From contig NZ_JALJRY010000019.1 in NCBI RefSeq assembly GCF_024519455.1, forward strand, positions 124,001 through 188,000: a DNA stretch of 64,000 nt. Direction: 5' to 3'. Position 1 is the stretch's first letter; each line of letters opens with the position of its first letter. This DNA is from Streptomyces sp. STR69 (GTDB lineage: Bacteria > Actinomycetota > Actinomycetes > Streptomycetales > Streptomycetaceae). The position numbers were made by a program, and so were the translations under genes. This document shows positions 1-7,823 of the stretch, one piece after another. The notes under the pieces were generated by a model that was given only the letters and a program-made list of their open reading frames with translations, did not search any database and was not told the origin of the DNA.

Positions 1-999
1 CAGCACGAGGGCGCCAAGACGCCCTGGGATCAGGAGACTTGGCGGCACGCGGCCCTCGGCTGGGCCCGGCGCGAACTCGCGGCGCGGGGGCTGCGCGAGA
101 CGGGCCGGCTGGGTGTGCGGCTGCGCCCCTGGTCGGTCCTGGTCCGGATCCCCGTCGAAGGATCGAGGGAAGGTCCCCGCCGAACTGCCGTATGGCTGAA
201 GGCCAATCCGCCGGCCGGTGCCTTCGAGGCACCGCTCACCGCCGCACTGGCTCGCTGGGTCCCGGAGTACGTCCTGGAACCCCTCGCCGTCGACGCCGAC
301 CGCGGCTGGTCCCTGCTCCCCCACGGCGGCGAACTCTTCCGGCAGGTCCTCGACCGCACCCCCGCCGATCCCCGTGCCTGGGAGGAACCACTCCGCCAGT
401 ACGCGACGATGCAACGCGCCCTGATCCCGCACACCAAGGAACTCGAACAACTCGGCGTCCCCAGCGCCCGGACGACGGCCCTCCCCGAAGTCTTCGACAA
501 GGTGGTGCAGTTCATCGAGACCACCACCGAACCGGACATCGCCCCCGCCCAACTGCATGCGCTACGGCCGCTGTTGCGCGAACTGTGCGCCGAACTCGCC
601 GAGTTGGGCATCCCCGACTCGCTCGACCACTCCGACCTGCACGACGGCCAGCTGTTCCACCCGGAGCCCGGCCGTTACACCTTCTTCGACTGGGGCGACG
701 CCGCGGTCTCGCACCCCTTCTGCAGTTTCCTGGTCCCGGCCGGGCGGGTCCGCGAACGGTACGGCCCCGAGGCGCTGCCCCGGCTGCGGGACGCCTACCT
801 GGAGCCCTGGACGGGAAACGGCCACTCCGCCCCGGAACTGCGCCGCGCGCTGACCCTCGCGACCCGGCTCGGCGTCATCGGCCGCGCGGCAGCCTGGAAC
901 CGGCACTTCCCCGGCGCCTCCGCGGCTACCCGCACGGCGGGCGCGACGGAGAGCGCCAAGTCACTGCTGAAACTGTCGTCCGACGAGCCCCTGTTGTAG
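1..999 (+). CDS. phosphotransferase-family (APH/kinase-fold) protein, 5' truncated
   Basis: The reading frame is open from base 1, so the gene starts outside the window; 332 codons are visible, ending in TAG. The Brenner-type kinase motif is HSDLHDGQLF, with Gln in place of the usual Asn, followed by the metal-binding segment FFDWGDA. Both are typical of the aminoglycoside phosphotransferase fold, which moves a phosphate from ATP to a small-molecule hydroxyl. The family is broad in Streptomyces and the substrate cannot be read from sequence. It is convergent with the HAD gene that follows. The GTG at 115 gives a frame lacking about 38 upstream in-frame codons that look coding, so it is probably not the start. 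Confidence 0.8.
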   Translation, partial: QHEGAKTPWDQETWRHAALGWARRELAARGLRETGRLGVRLRPWSVLVRIPVEGSREGPRRTAVWLKANPPAGAFEAPLTAALARWVPEYVLEPLAVDADRGWSLLPHGGELFRQVLDRTPADPRAWEEPLRQYATMQRALIPHTKELEQLGVPSARTTALPEVFDKVVQFIETTTEPDIAPAQLHALRPLLRELCAELAELGIPDSLDHSDLHDGQLFHPEPGRYTFFDWGDAAVSHPFCSFLVPAGRVRERYGPEALPRLRDAYLEPWTGNGHSAPELRRALTLATRLGVIGRAAAWNRHFPGASAATRTAGATESAKSLLKLSSDEPLL

Positions 1000-1008
1000 A
1001 GAACCCCG

Positions 1009-1509
1009 TCACCGGTTGGCCGCCAACCACACCTCCATCGAGGCGAGATCCGCATCCGTGATCCCGTACCGATGGTCGACGCGCTGCAGCAGGGCCCGTC
1101 CGGGGTGTTGGGCGGTCACCCAGTCGCGGTCGGCGTCCCCGATCTCGTCGTCCACCCAGACGAAGGGCCGGCCGGCGGCCCAGGCGACCAGCAGCCGGGT
1201 CTTCCAGTGCAGCCGCCCGCCCGCGCCGTCCCCGACCCCGTCCTCGGCCGGGTCGGGCCAGTCCACCAGGGGCAGTTGGGGCAGACCGAGCCAGGGCGCG
1301 ACACACGTGTTCGCGTCGTCCATCCAGGTCGTCGCCCACACCAGTTCGCACCGCAACGCCGCGAGCCGTGGTCCGAGCGAGGGGTCGATGCGGGTCAGCA
1401 GTGGAGGGGCATCGGCTGCGGGCGGCGCGAAGTCGGAGTCGTACACCGGGTACGGGTGGGACGCGCCGAAGGGCAGCAGTGTCCCGTCGACATCGAGGAA
1501 GAGAAGCAT
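1009..1509 (-). CDS. HAD-superfamily domain protein (small, Swiss-army-knife RNA-repair-like)
   Basis: A 166-aa protein. The N-terminal DVDGT at residues 6-10 is HAD motif I, and FVWVDDE near residue 118 fits the acidic motif IV that completes the metal site. There is no clear cap domain, which fits the compact HAD proteins sometimes fused to or found near RNA-repair ligases. The substrate is unknown. It lies 18 bases downstream of the RraA-family gene on the same strand and is probably the last gene of that operon. Confidence 0.75.
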   Translation of the reverse strand: MLLFLDVDGTLLPFGASHPYPVYDSDFAPPAADAPPLLTRIDPSLGPRLAALRCELVWATTWMDDANTCVAPWLGLPQLPLVDWPDPAEDGVGDGAGGRLHWKTRLLVAWAAGRPFVWVDDEIGDADRDWVTAQHPGRALLQRVDHRYGITDADLASMEVWLAANR

Positions 1510-1527
1510 CAGGAAGCCCCTCCCGGG

Positions 1528-2151
1528 TCAACCCTCGAAACCGCCCGCACGCAACAGCTCATCGACCCGCGCCCGATGCGCCTTCTCCCAGTCGTCGAGG
1601 GTCTCGCCGGACTCCTTCTCCAGCCGGGCCCGTGCAGCGGTGAGGATCTCCGTCCCGCGGGCGGCCGGTACGACCACGATCCCCTCCTCGTCGGCCACCA
1701 CGATGTCCCCGGCGTCGACGACGGCTCCGCCGCAGCGCACGCGTTCGTTCAAGGGCCGTACGGCCTTCTTGACGCCCGGGATCGGGATGACACCGCGGGC
1801 GAAGACGGGGAAGCCCGCCGCCTTTACCTCGCCGAGGTCACGGATCACCCCGTCGAGGACGAAGCCGGCGATGCCCCGCCGCGCGGCGATGGCGCACACG
1901 TTTCCGCCGGCGAGGGCGTAGTCCAGGTCGCCGGACTCCACCACGACGATCGAGTCCGGCTCGGCGCGGTAGATGGCGGCGTGCAGCATGAGGTTGTCAC
2001 CGGGCGGGCACCGCACGGTGAAGGCCGGTCCGGCGAGCCGTAGCAGCGGACCCCACAGGGGCCGGATGCCGATGTCCATGACCCGCTCGCGGCCGAGGAG
2101 TTCGGCGAGAGTGGTGGTGGGGATGTCCTCGAAGTCGGTGGCATCAGTCAT
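1528..2151 (-). CDS. RraA-family protein (HMG/CHA aldolase or RraA-like)
   Basis: A 207-aa protein with the RraA/MenG-like fold. The signature is GNVCAIAARRGIAGFVLDG followed by VIRD; in the class II HMG/CHA aldolases the Arg-Asp pair of this segment binds substrate and the divalent metal. The family includes RNase E inhibitors (RraA) and 4-hydroxy-4-methyl-2-oxoglutarate aldolases, and sequence alone does not separate them. The conserved metal-site residues make an aldolase or oxaloacetate decarboxylase activity plausible. The ATG overlaps the stop of the upstream kinase-fold gene as ATGA, so the two are probably translationally coupled. Confidence 0.85.
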   Translation of the reverse strand: MTDATDFEDIPTTTLAELLGRERVMDIGIRPLWGPLLRLAGPAFTVRCPPGDNLMLHAAIYRAEPDSIVVVESGDLDYALAGGNVCAIAARRGIAGFVLDGVIRDLGEVKAAGFPVFARGVIPIPGVKKAVRPLNERVRCGGAVVDAGDIVVADEEGIVVVPAARGTEILTAARARLEKESGETLDDWEKAHRARVDELLRAGGFEG

Positions 2152-3245
2152 GCCCCGGACGCTACCGCCCCTTCGTGGACTGCCGGGGCGGCCGTGTTGA
2201 CCCAGCGTACGAGTGCCTCGGCGATCCGGTATCCGCTCGGAATCTCGGCCAGGCCCAGGGGCTCCGCGGCGGCCGTCATGATCGTCTGCAGTTTCCTGAC
2301 CGCCGCCGGAAGCCGGGCCTCGTGGATATTCGATCCGTCGCGCAGGGACAGCGACAGCCGGATGACGTCGGTGAACACCGATTGCGCTCTCTTGAAGGCG
2401 AGGATGCGGTCCAGGTCGTCCGCCCAGCCCCGCGCGCTGCGGGGGCGTACTCCACGGACAGCTCTCGCCCAGTCCTCGGCCATACGGCGTTCCTGGTCCG
2501 CCGGGTAGGACATCAGGTAGAGGTGGGTGGCGAGGTCGTAGAGCGGGTCTCCCAGCATCGCCAACTCCCAGTCGATGGACCAGAGTTGGTTGAGGGGGTC
2601 GAGGACGAAGTTCTCCCGGTGCAGGTCGGCGTGGAGCAGGGAGAAGTCGCGTCGGGTCAGTCCGGAAACGTTCTTTCTGAGCTGGACGAACGCATCGGGG
2701 TGGAGGCCGAGGTCCGTGAAGAGCCGCCCGAAGTCCGGGGAGTTCTTCTCGTAGACCTGCTTTTCCACGAAGACGATGAGCCGGTCAAGGAAGTCGTCGC
2801 AGTCGCCGTCCTCCGCGCGGTCCTCGACCTCGCAACTGCGCTCCACTTTAAGGGTGTTCGGTGTGACCTGCGCCAACTCCCGGAACAGGTCGACGATCTG
2901 ACCGTGGACCGCGTCCGGAACCCACCGGTCGTCCCACGTGCGGGACTTGAGGGTGCGGCCCTCGATGAAGACCTGCAGCGCCATGCCCTCCACTTCGTGG
3001 ATGACGGGGATGCGGCTGATGCGTCCGTCCAGTGCGCGGAGCAGGGCCTCTTCCGATCGGAAGCACCTGCGGTCGAACCACAGGATCCGCTCGCGCGGTT
3101 CGCGGAGTTTCACGATCCGCGTCTTGCCCGGCATGGTCAGCACATAGGTCTCGTGGTGGTAGCCCTCAAGAGGGCCATCGACCACGCCGCTTTCGCCGAC
3201 CAGTTCGGCGGCTCGCCGCCGAACACCGGTGAGTTGGGGTGTCAT
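2148..3245 (-). CDS. phosphotransferase-family (APH/choline-kinase-like) protein
   Basis: A 365-aa kinase-fold protein. Key segments are LLHADLHRENFVL (catalytic loop with Asp and Asn) and WSIDWELAMLGDPLYDLATH (DFG-equivalent Asp), typical of APH/choline kinase enzymes. There is no Ser/Thr kinase HRD signature. The substrate is unknown. The stop overlaps the rraA-like start. No good ribosome binding site precedes the ATG at 3245. A 152-base gap without visible features separates it from the upstream HAD gene. With GntR, HAD and RraA-like neighbours it may serve a small catabolic or salvage pathway; that is inference. Confidence 0.85.
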   Translation of the reverse strand: MTPQLTGVRRRAAELVGESGVVDGPLEGYHHETYVLTMPGKTRIVKLREPRERILWFDRRCFRSEEALLRALDGRISRIPVIHEVEGMALQVFIEGRTLKSRTWDDRWVPDAVHGQIVDLFRELAQVTPNTLKVERSCEVEDRAEDGDCDDFLDRLIVFVEKQVYEKNSPDFGRLFTDLGLHPDAFVQLRKNVSGLTRRDFSLLHADLHRENFVLDPLNQLWSIDWELAMLGDPLYDLATHLYLMSYPADQERRMAEDWARAVRGVRPRSARGWADDLDRILAFKRAQSVFTDVIRLSLSLRDGSNIHEARLPAAVRKLQTIMTAAAEPLGLAEIPSGYRIAEALVRWVNTAAPAVHEGAVASGA

Positions 3246-3397
3246 TCGCTGGGTTCAGCCCGTTCCGGTTGAGCCGATGTAAGGGATGACGCACGTTACT
3301 CCAGACGCCTCGAGCGACGCCGGAGAACCCGCCCATTGAAACCGCCCGCGAGCGACGACACATACGTCCGACCGAGGTGACCTGCACTACTGCCCCA

Positions 3398-4153
3398 CTA
3401 CGCCCGCCGTACCAAGTCGAGTAGGGGCTCGAAGGAGTCCACAACGACCTCCGCTCCCGCTCGGCGCAGCAACGTTTCCTTAGACGGTTCACTCGAATCC
3501 TTGGACGGTTTACCCGCGTAGCCGAGGAACGGGATGCCCGCTCTGCGGGCCGCTTCGAAGTCCGTGGGGGTGTCGCCGATCATCAGGGCGTCGGCGGGGG
3601 CGGCGCCCATCGTGCGCAGGGCGCGGTTCAGGCAGTGGGGGTTCGGCTTCAGGAGGTCGAGGTCGTTCGTGCGGCCGTAGACGTGCGGGGTGAAGCAGTC
3701 GAGCAGGCCCCGGCCGTGGAGGTACTCCGTCACCGTGCGCGGGGAGTTGTTGGTGGCGACGGCGAGATGGACGCCGACGGCGTTCCAGGTGCGTATCAGC
3801 GGGTCCGCATACGGGGTGGGGTACGCCGAGTCGACCGCCTTGAGTTCCTGCTGGGTGAGCAACTCCTCCAGTTCGTCGACCAGATCGCTGCGCGGGTGCC
3901 GCTTGTTGACCGCGTGCAGGACGACGTGCGGATCGGGGTGCACCCGCTCGCTCTGCGTCAGCAGTTCCCGCAGCCCCTGCCGCTCCAGCCAGGACACGAG
4001 GTCCTTCGCCACGTCCTCCGCCGAGAGTCCCGCGAACAGCCGGCAGATCGGGCCGTCGAAGTCGAAAAGGACGAAGCGAGCGCCGGTGATCAATTCGCGT
4101 ACGTTGCCTGTCTCTTCTGTCACCGGAACAGTCTGCGCCGTATCAGGAGTCAC
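3398..4153 (-). CDS. HAD-family hydrolase
   Basis: About 251 aa. Motif I is FDFDGPICRLF, where the second Asp is the catalytic acid and the first the nucleophile; motif II is the Asn-Asn-Ser of VATNNSPRT; motif III is the Lys of LLKPNPHC; motif IV is MIGDTPTDFEA. The alpha-helical insertion after motif I suggests a phosphoglycolate-phosphatase-like C1 cap. I chose the GTG at 4153 because it shares one base with the upstream gntR stop (TAGTG), implying coupling. A GTG at 4123 is also possible, and the frame extends to 4204. It forms an operon with the first GntR regulator. Confidence 0.85.
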   Translation of the reverse strand: MTPDTAQTVPVTEETGNVRELITGARFVLFDFDGPICRLFAGLSAEDVAKDLVSWLERQGLRELLTQSERVHPDPHVVLHAVNKRHPRSDLVDELEELLTQQELKAVDSAYPTPYADPLIRTWNAVGVHLAVATNNSPRTVTEYLHGRGLLDCFTPHVYGRTNDLDLLKPNPHCLNRALRTMGAAPADALMIGDTPTDFEAARRAGIPFLGYAGKPSKDSSEPSKETLLRRAGAEVVVDSFEPLLDLVRRA

Positions 4154-5025
4154 TAGGAGAGTGTCAGGTCCGTCGTGATGGTTTCCCAGAGGGCGTCGAA
4201 CCACTTCTGTGATTCCTCGACGAACGAGGCGTCGCGCTGACCGGCCTGCTTGAGGAAGGCGAACAGGACGGATCTGGAGCCGAGGGCGTCGTACATCTCC
4301 AGGGTCTGGCTGTTGTACTCCTCCTCGCGCTCGTCGAGGACGTAGTAACCGAGCAGCGCCTCCTCGCCGTTGAGCAGGTACAGCTTGATCGGCGGGGTGA
4401 AGGGCAGGGCGCGGAAGGTGACGTGGACGTCGATGCCGTGGGTGGCCCGCAGGGCCAGCAGGTTGTGCTGGAGGACCTGGGCCTGGGCGTTGCGCATGGT
4501 CAGCCAGCGCTGGTGGACCGGGTTGTCCTCGCCGGGGTTCTCGACCGGGACCGGGAAGGCCAGGGCGATCTCCCGGGAGGGCAGCAGCACCCGGACGTCG
4601 ATCGAGGCGGGGTGGACCCGGTCCTCGTGGATCAGCCGGAGCGACTCGCCCACGGCCAGCATGAGGCTCTCGGCGGTCAGGCAGGCCGCGTCGACCTTGA
4701 CGTGGCGCTCGGCGAACGCCTCGGACAGGCGGGGCGCCAGCGCCACCATGGTCGGCTGGGGCTCGTCCGGCCCGGCCGTCGGCTCCGCGATCCTGGGCGG
4801 GCTCCCCTTGCTGACATTGGTGAGCAGTCCGGCTTCCTGGAGGACCCGCAGGGCCTGTCGTACGTCGCCCCGGGGAACGCCGAACTCCTCCGCCAGGTCG
4901 GCCTGGGTGGGCAGGCGGTCTCCCGCCTTGAGGTCACCGGCACGGATACGGTCCCGAAGGGCGTCGGCGATCTCCTGGGGCGAGAAGCTTCTGCTGCCGT
5001 TCACTGCCACGTTCTCCTGGGTCAC
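4153..5025 (-). CDS. GntR-family regulator with PLD-like C-terminal domain (copy 1)
   Basis: 290 aa from the leaderless GTG at 5025. An N-terminal winged helix-turn-helix of about 70 residues (SPQEIADALRDRIRAGDLK onward, with LPTQADLAEEFGVPRGDVRQ as recognition region) is followed by about 210 residues that match neither UTRA nor FCD. That part (DVRVLLPSREIALAF, THGIDVHVTFRALPFTPPIK, LYLLNGEEALLGYY) resembles a degenerate phospholipase-D-like sensor, as in TrmB-type regulators. Similarity to the paralogue at 5417-6319 begins exactly at this GTG, supporting the start. It heads an operon with the HAD hydrolase and probably controls it and the small membrane gene opposite. Confidence 0.85.
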   Translation of the reverse strand: MTQENVAVNGSRSFSPQEIADALRDRIRAGDLKAGDRLPTQADLAEEFGVPRGDVRQALRVLQEAGLLTNVSKGSPPRIAEPTAGPDEPQPTMVALAPRLSEAFAERHVKVDAACLTAESLMLAVGESLRLIHEDRVHPASIDVRVLLPSREIALAFPVPVENPGEDNPVHQRWLTMRNAQAQVLQHNLLALRATHGIDVHVTFRALPFTPPIKLYLLNGEEALLGYYVLDEREEEYNSQTLEMYDALGSRSVLFAFLKQAGQRDASFVEESQKWFDALWETITTDLTLS

Positions 5026-5031
5026 GACCAA

Positions 5032-5037
5032 ACGGTA
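5032..5037 (-). promoter_or_regulatory. -10 element of leaderless gntR copy 1
   Basis: TACCGT (TAnnnT type) ends six bases before the GTG at 5025. The same spacing and the same TTGGTC spacer occur at the paralogue, so transcription probably starts at the start codon itself. No Shine-Dalgarno sequence is present. An overlapping TATACC is an alternative -10. Confidence 0.6.
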
Positions 5038-5122
5038 TAACTCTGCCCCATCTAAGGGGAGTTGTTTGGAACTTGATTGCGAGTAGGTGTGAGTAGGTAC
5101 CAAATGGGAACAACTTAATCAG

Positions 5123-5137
5123 AGTTGGCTGCCAACT
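5123..5137. promoter_or_regulatory. 15-bp palindromic operator, copy 1
   Basis: AGTTGGC-T-GCCAACT is a perfect 7-1-7 palindrome, followed by further half-sites (AACTT-CTCC-AAGTT at 5134-5147). It lies between gntR copy 1 and the divergent small membrane gene, 98 bp from the gntR start. The equivalent palindrome lies 88 bp upstream of gntR copy 2, so it is a likely GntR binding site. Confidence 0.65.
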
Positions 5138-5187
5138 TCTCCAAGTTGGTGGAAGTTTTGCTTCCGTTGCCCGAAGGGGGAAACACC

Positions 5188-5376
5188 GTGCCTGCCATCG
5201 CCCTCCTGTCCGCCGTCTTCGTCGTCGGCTTCGAACAGATCGTCCAGTGGAAGTTCGGCGCCACCGGCATCATCGGCCTGCTCCTGATCTCCATCGGCAT
5301 CAAGGCCAAGAGCCCGGCCATCAGCTCCATCGGGGCCGTCGTCCTGGCCCTGCTGTTCACCGGACCCGCTCTGTGA
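5188..5376 (+). CDS. small integral membrane protein
   Basis: 62 aa from a GTG preceded by a purine-rich AAGGGGGAAA ribosome binding site. Almost the whole protein is hydrophobic: about residues 1-14 (PAIALLSAVFVVGF), a polar FEQIVQWKFG turn, GIIGLLLISIGI, a short basic loop, and SIGAVVLALLFTG, giving two or three membrane segments. An in-frame upstream ATG-like start would lie over the operator and has no ribosome site. It is divergent from gntR copy 1 and convergent with copy 2, so it is enclosed by the two regulators and is their likely target. No function is recognised. Confidence 0.7.
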   Translation: MPAIALLSAVFVVGFEQIVQWKFGATGIIGLLLISIGIKAKSPAISSIGAVVLALLFTGPAL

Positions 5377-5416
5377 TCCGAAAGCCGCCCCCCGGATCAG
5401 CCACCGCGGGAGGCGA

Positions 5417-6319
5417 TCAGCTCGTCAGCCTCAGCTCCGAACTGATCGTCTCCCACAGTGCGTTGAACCACAGCTGGGACTGTTCCACGAACGTCGTGTC
5501 CCGCAGTCCCGCACCCTGCTCGAACGCGAACAGCATCGACTGGGTGCCCTCGGCGTCGTACATCTCCACCTGCTCCTGGCCGATCTCCTCCTCGCGCTGG
5601 CTCAGCGTGTAGTACGCGAATAACGCCTCCGAGCCGTTGAGCAGGTACAGCTTCACCGGAGGCGTGAACGGCAGCGCGCGGAACGTGATGTGGACGTCGA
5701 TGCCGTGCGTCGCGCGCAGGGCCAGCAGATTGTGCCTCAACACCTGCCCCTGCGCGTTGCGTTGGGCCAGCCAGCGGCGCTGCGGCCGGCCGTCGGCCGG
5801 GGAGTCCACCAACGACGGGAACGCGAGCTCGATGTCACTGCTCGGCAGCAGCACCCGCATATCGACCTTGGCCGGTTTCAGTACCCCGGCGTGGATCTGA
5901 CGCAGCGGCTCGCCGATGGCCAGCGTGAGCGAGACCGCCGTCAGACACAGCGCCTCGATCTCCACGTGCGGCTGCGCGAAGGCCTCCGCGATGCGCGGCG
6001 CCAGGCCCACCATCGTGGGCTGCGGCGGAGCTCCGGGGCCGGTCAGGGCCAGCCCGAGGTCGGGGGCCACGGTCGCCGGGCTCCCCTTGGACACATTGGT
6101 GAGCAGTCGCTCGGACTGCAGGATGCGCAGGGCCTGCCGTACGGCCCCGCGCTCGACGCCGAACTCGTCCGCCAGCCTGGCCTGGGTGGGCATGCGCTGG
6201 CCGGGCCGCAGGACACCGGACCTGATCCTGGTGCGCAGCTCGTCGGCCAGTTCGCGGTGTGACCACTGTGGCCGTGGTGACCTCGACCGTCCATTGACGG
6301 TGGCGTGTTCGGGCTCCAC
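5417..6319 (-). CDS. GntR-family regulator with PLD-like C-terminal domain (copy 2)
   Basis: 300 aa from the GTG at 6319. It has the same architecture as copy 1: a winged helix (HRELADELRTRIRSGVLRPG, LPTQ replaced by MPTQARLADEFGVERGAVRQ) and a long C-terminal domain sharing THGIDVHITFRALPFTPPVK and LYLLNGSEALFAYY. The two copies are clearly paralogues along their whole length, with moderate divergence, so this is not a recent duplication. Transcribed alone, with a leaderless TAGGGT promoter and its own copy of the 15-bp palindrome. The C-terminal domain probably senses a ligand; its identity is unknown. Confidence 0.85.
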   Translation of the reverse strand: MEPEHATVNGRSRSPRPQWSHRELADELRTRIRSGVLRPGQRMPTQARLADEFGVERGAVRQALRILQSERLLTNVSKGSPATVAPDLGLALTGPGAPPQPTMVGLAPRIAEAFAQPHVEIEALCLTAVSLTLAIGEPLRQIHAGVLKPAKVDMRVLLPSSDIELAFPSLVDSPADGRPQRRWLAQRNAQGQVLRHNLLALRATHGIDVHITFRALPFTPPVKLYLLNGSEALFAYYTLSQREEEIGQEQVEMYDAEGTQSMLFAFEQGAGLRDTTFVEQSQLWFNALWETISSELRLTS

Positions 6320-6325
6320 GACCAA

Positions 6326-6331
6326 ACCCTA
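6326..6331 (-). promoter_or_regulatory. -10 element of leaderless gntR copy 2
   Basis: TAGGGT is followed by the six-base spacer TTGGTC and the GTG at 6319, the same arrangement as copy 1. The expected transcription start is the first base of the start codon. Confidence 0.6.
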
Positions 6332-6372
6332 CAACTTCTCGCCATCTTTGGGCAGTTCATGGAAAGGTGGTT

Positions 6373-6507
6373 ATGAGACGCATCCAAGAGGAGATAACTA
6401 GAGAAGAGTTGGTTACCAACTTAGGTAACTTGGCCGACCGGACCTCTCTCCTGGAGGGGAGCCGAGAGCCCGGTCGGTCGGCACCACCGCACGACAACCA
6501 CAACTGA
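6373..6507 (+). CDS. possible 44-aa small ORF with a TTA codon
   Basis: ATG at 6373 follows GGAAAGGTGG. The 44-codon frame starts MRRIQEEITREELVTNLGNL and ends at the TGA at 6505. It contains one TTA leucine codon, which in Streptomyces would make it depend on the bldA tRNA. The operator palindrome lies inside it, so the codons may simply reflect DNA constraint. No homology is recognised; it may not be a gene. Confidence 0.25.
   Translation: MRRIQEEITREELVTNLGNLADRTSLLEGSREPGRSAPPHDNHN
6407..6421. promoter_or_regulatory. 15-bp palindromic operator, copy 2
   Basis: AGTTGGT-T-ACCAACT is a perfect 7-1-7 palindrome, 88 bp upstream of the gntR copy 2 start, followed by a half-site-like AGGTAACTTGG. 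It differs from copy 1 only at the paired positions next to the centre, which keeps the symmetry and points to selection. Confidence 0.65.
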
Positions 6508-6563
6508 ACAGCTACGGATGAGTCCACCCACCCGCCGCCAACCGGCCGCACAGCAAGGAGCGT

Positions 6564-7823
6564 TCAGAAGATGTCCGGGCACCAAGGCCGCCTGGACGTA
6601 CGCAGCAGGGCGTCGGCCACTCGGGCGGCGCCCGCTCGTTCTTCCCGCACCCGGCCCAGCGCCGCGAGCCGCAGCGCCGAGGCGTCACCGAGCCACAGTG
6701 ACCCCAACTCCCGGACGTCCAGCGTGAGTTCCGCGCTCTCCGTGGTCGGCGCGCAGGACGCCCCCTGTGCCGAGGCCACCAACCGGTAGCGCCCGCCCGC
6801 CAGTCCGGCCCCGTCGGTCACCTCGAAGACCAGCGTGCCCTCCCCCTCGTACGACCGCGCCTCCATGGCCCGTACGACATCCAGGATCCGCACCCACAGC
6901 CAGTCCGCCTGGGTCGTGATCGTGGCCGCGCGCGGGTCCGGCAGGAAGTGGGGCAGCAGATCGTCGGGGCAACGCCAGCCCGACTTCACCTTCGTCACCC
7001 AGTCGAGCGAGCAGACGTGCTGCCACAGGGCGCGTTCGGCGGCCGGGGTGGTCGCGATCAGCCACTTCACCGTGGCCGTGTCGCCCGGCTGCTTGGCGTC
7101 GGTCCAGGTGTCGTCGCAGACGTACGCGGCCAGACCCGCCACCTCGCCGTCGGCCGAGCGGTGGACGGCGTAGAACGGCTCGGTCCACGACGAGCGCGTG
7201 AGGGTGACGGCACCCGTGTCGATCTGCCACCAGCGGTCGTCCCGGTTGATCGCGCCGGGCTGGAGACGGCGCAGCCGCTCGTGCAGTTCGGGGCCGAGCT
7301 TGCGTACGTCCTCGGCGTCCACCAGGTCGATACGGCCGCCGTCCTCCGGGGCCGACCAGCGCGGGTCCAGGCCGGCGCGCTGGACGTCGATCTCCCACTG
7401 GGTCGCGGAGGTGGCGGGGCCGAAGCCGTAGCGGCCGTAGATCCGGTACTCGGCGGCGATGAGGGTGGCGACGACGTCACCGCGCTCCTTCGCCGCGGCC
7501 AGGTCCCGGGCCATCATCCGGGTGAGCAGGCCGCGGCGGCGGTGGGTGGAGGTGACGCTGACGTTCGTGATGGCGTCGGCGGGGACGGGGGTGCCGCCCA
7601 CGGCCGTGAGCTCCTGCGGGAAGGAGCGGAAGGTCGCGACGCAGCGGCCGCCGTCGAAGGCGCCGAGGGTGCGGGGCGGGTCGATGTAGCTTGCGCGGTC
7701 CGCGAGTTCCGCATCGGAGACGGTGGGGGTGCGCAGGAAGCCGGTGTTCAGCGCGCGGATCCAGTCGGGGATCTCGGGGGTGGTGATGGGGCGGACGGCG
7801 AGGTCTTCTGCACGGCTGGTCAT
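6564..7823 (-). CDS. Eis-like GNAT N-acetyltransferase
   Basis: 419 aa, the size of the Eis (enhanced intracellular survival) family: two tandem GNAT folds and an SCP2-like C-terminal domain. The acetyl-CoA loop is RRRGLLTRMM near residue 97, after the V-x-V strand AITNVSVTS. The segment YRIYGRYGFGPAT is the usual Eis consensus, and the C-terminal region around LTLDVRELGSLWLGDASALR is the sterol-carrier-like domain. Eis enzymes acetylate several amines of one substrate, including aminoglycosides and lysines; the natural substrate here is unknown. Monocistronic, with no close neighbour on its strand. Confidence 0.9.
   Translation of the reverse strand: MTSRAEDLAVRPITTPEIPDWIRALNTGFLRTPTVSDAELADRASYIDPPRTLGAFDGGRCVATFRSFPQELTAVGGTPVPADAITNVSVTSTHRRRGLLTRMMARDLAAAKERGDVVATLIAAEYRIYGRYGFGPATSATQWEIDVQRAGLDPRWSAPEDGGRIDLVDAEDVRKLGPELHERLRRLQPGAINRDDRWWQIDTGAVTLTRSSWTEPFYAVHRSADGEVAGLAAYVCDDTWTDAKQPGDTATVKWLIATTPAAERALWQHVCSLDWVTKVKSGWRCPDDLLPHFLPDPRAATITTQADWLWVRILDVVRAMEARSYEGEGTLVFEVTDGAGLAGGRYRLVASAQGASCAPTTESAELTLDVRELGSLWLGDASALRLAALGRVREERAGAARVADALLRTSRRPWCPDIF

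Noticed and set aside
4153..5103. GntR copy 1 starting at 5103
   Set aside because: The additional 26 residues overlie the promoter and have no counterpart in the paralogue; similarity begins at the GTG at 5025.
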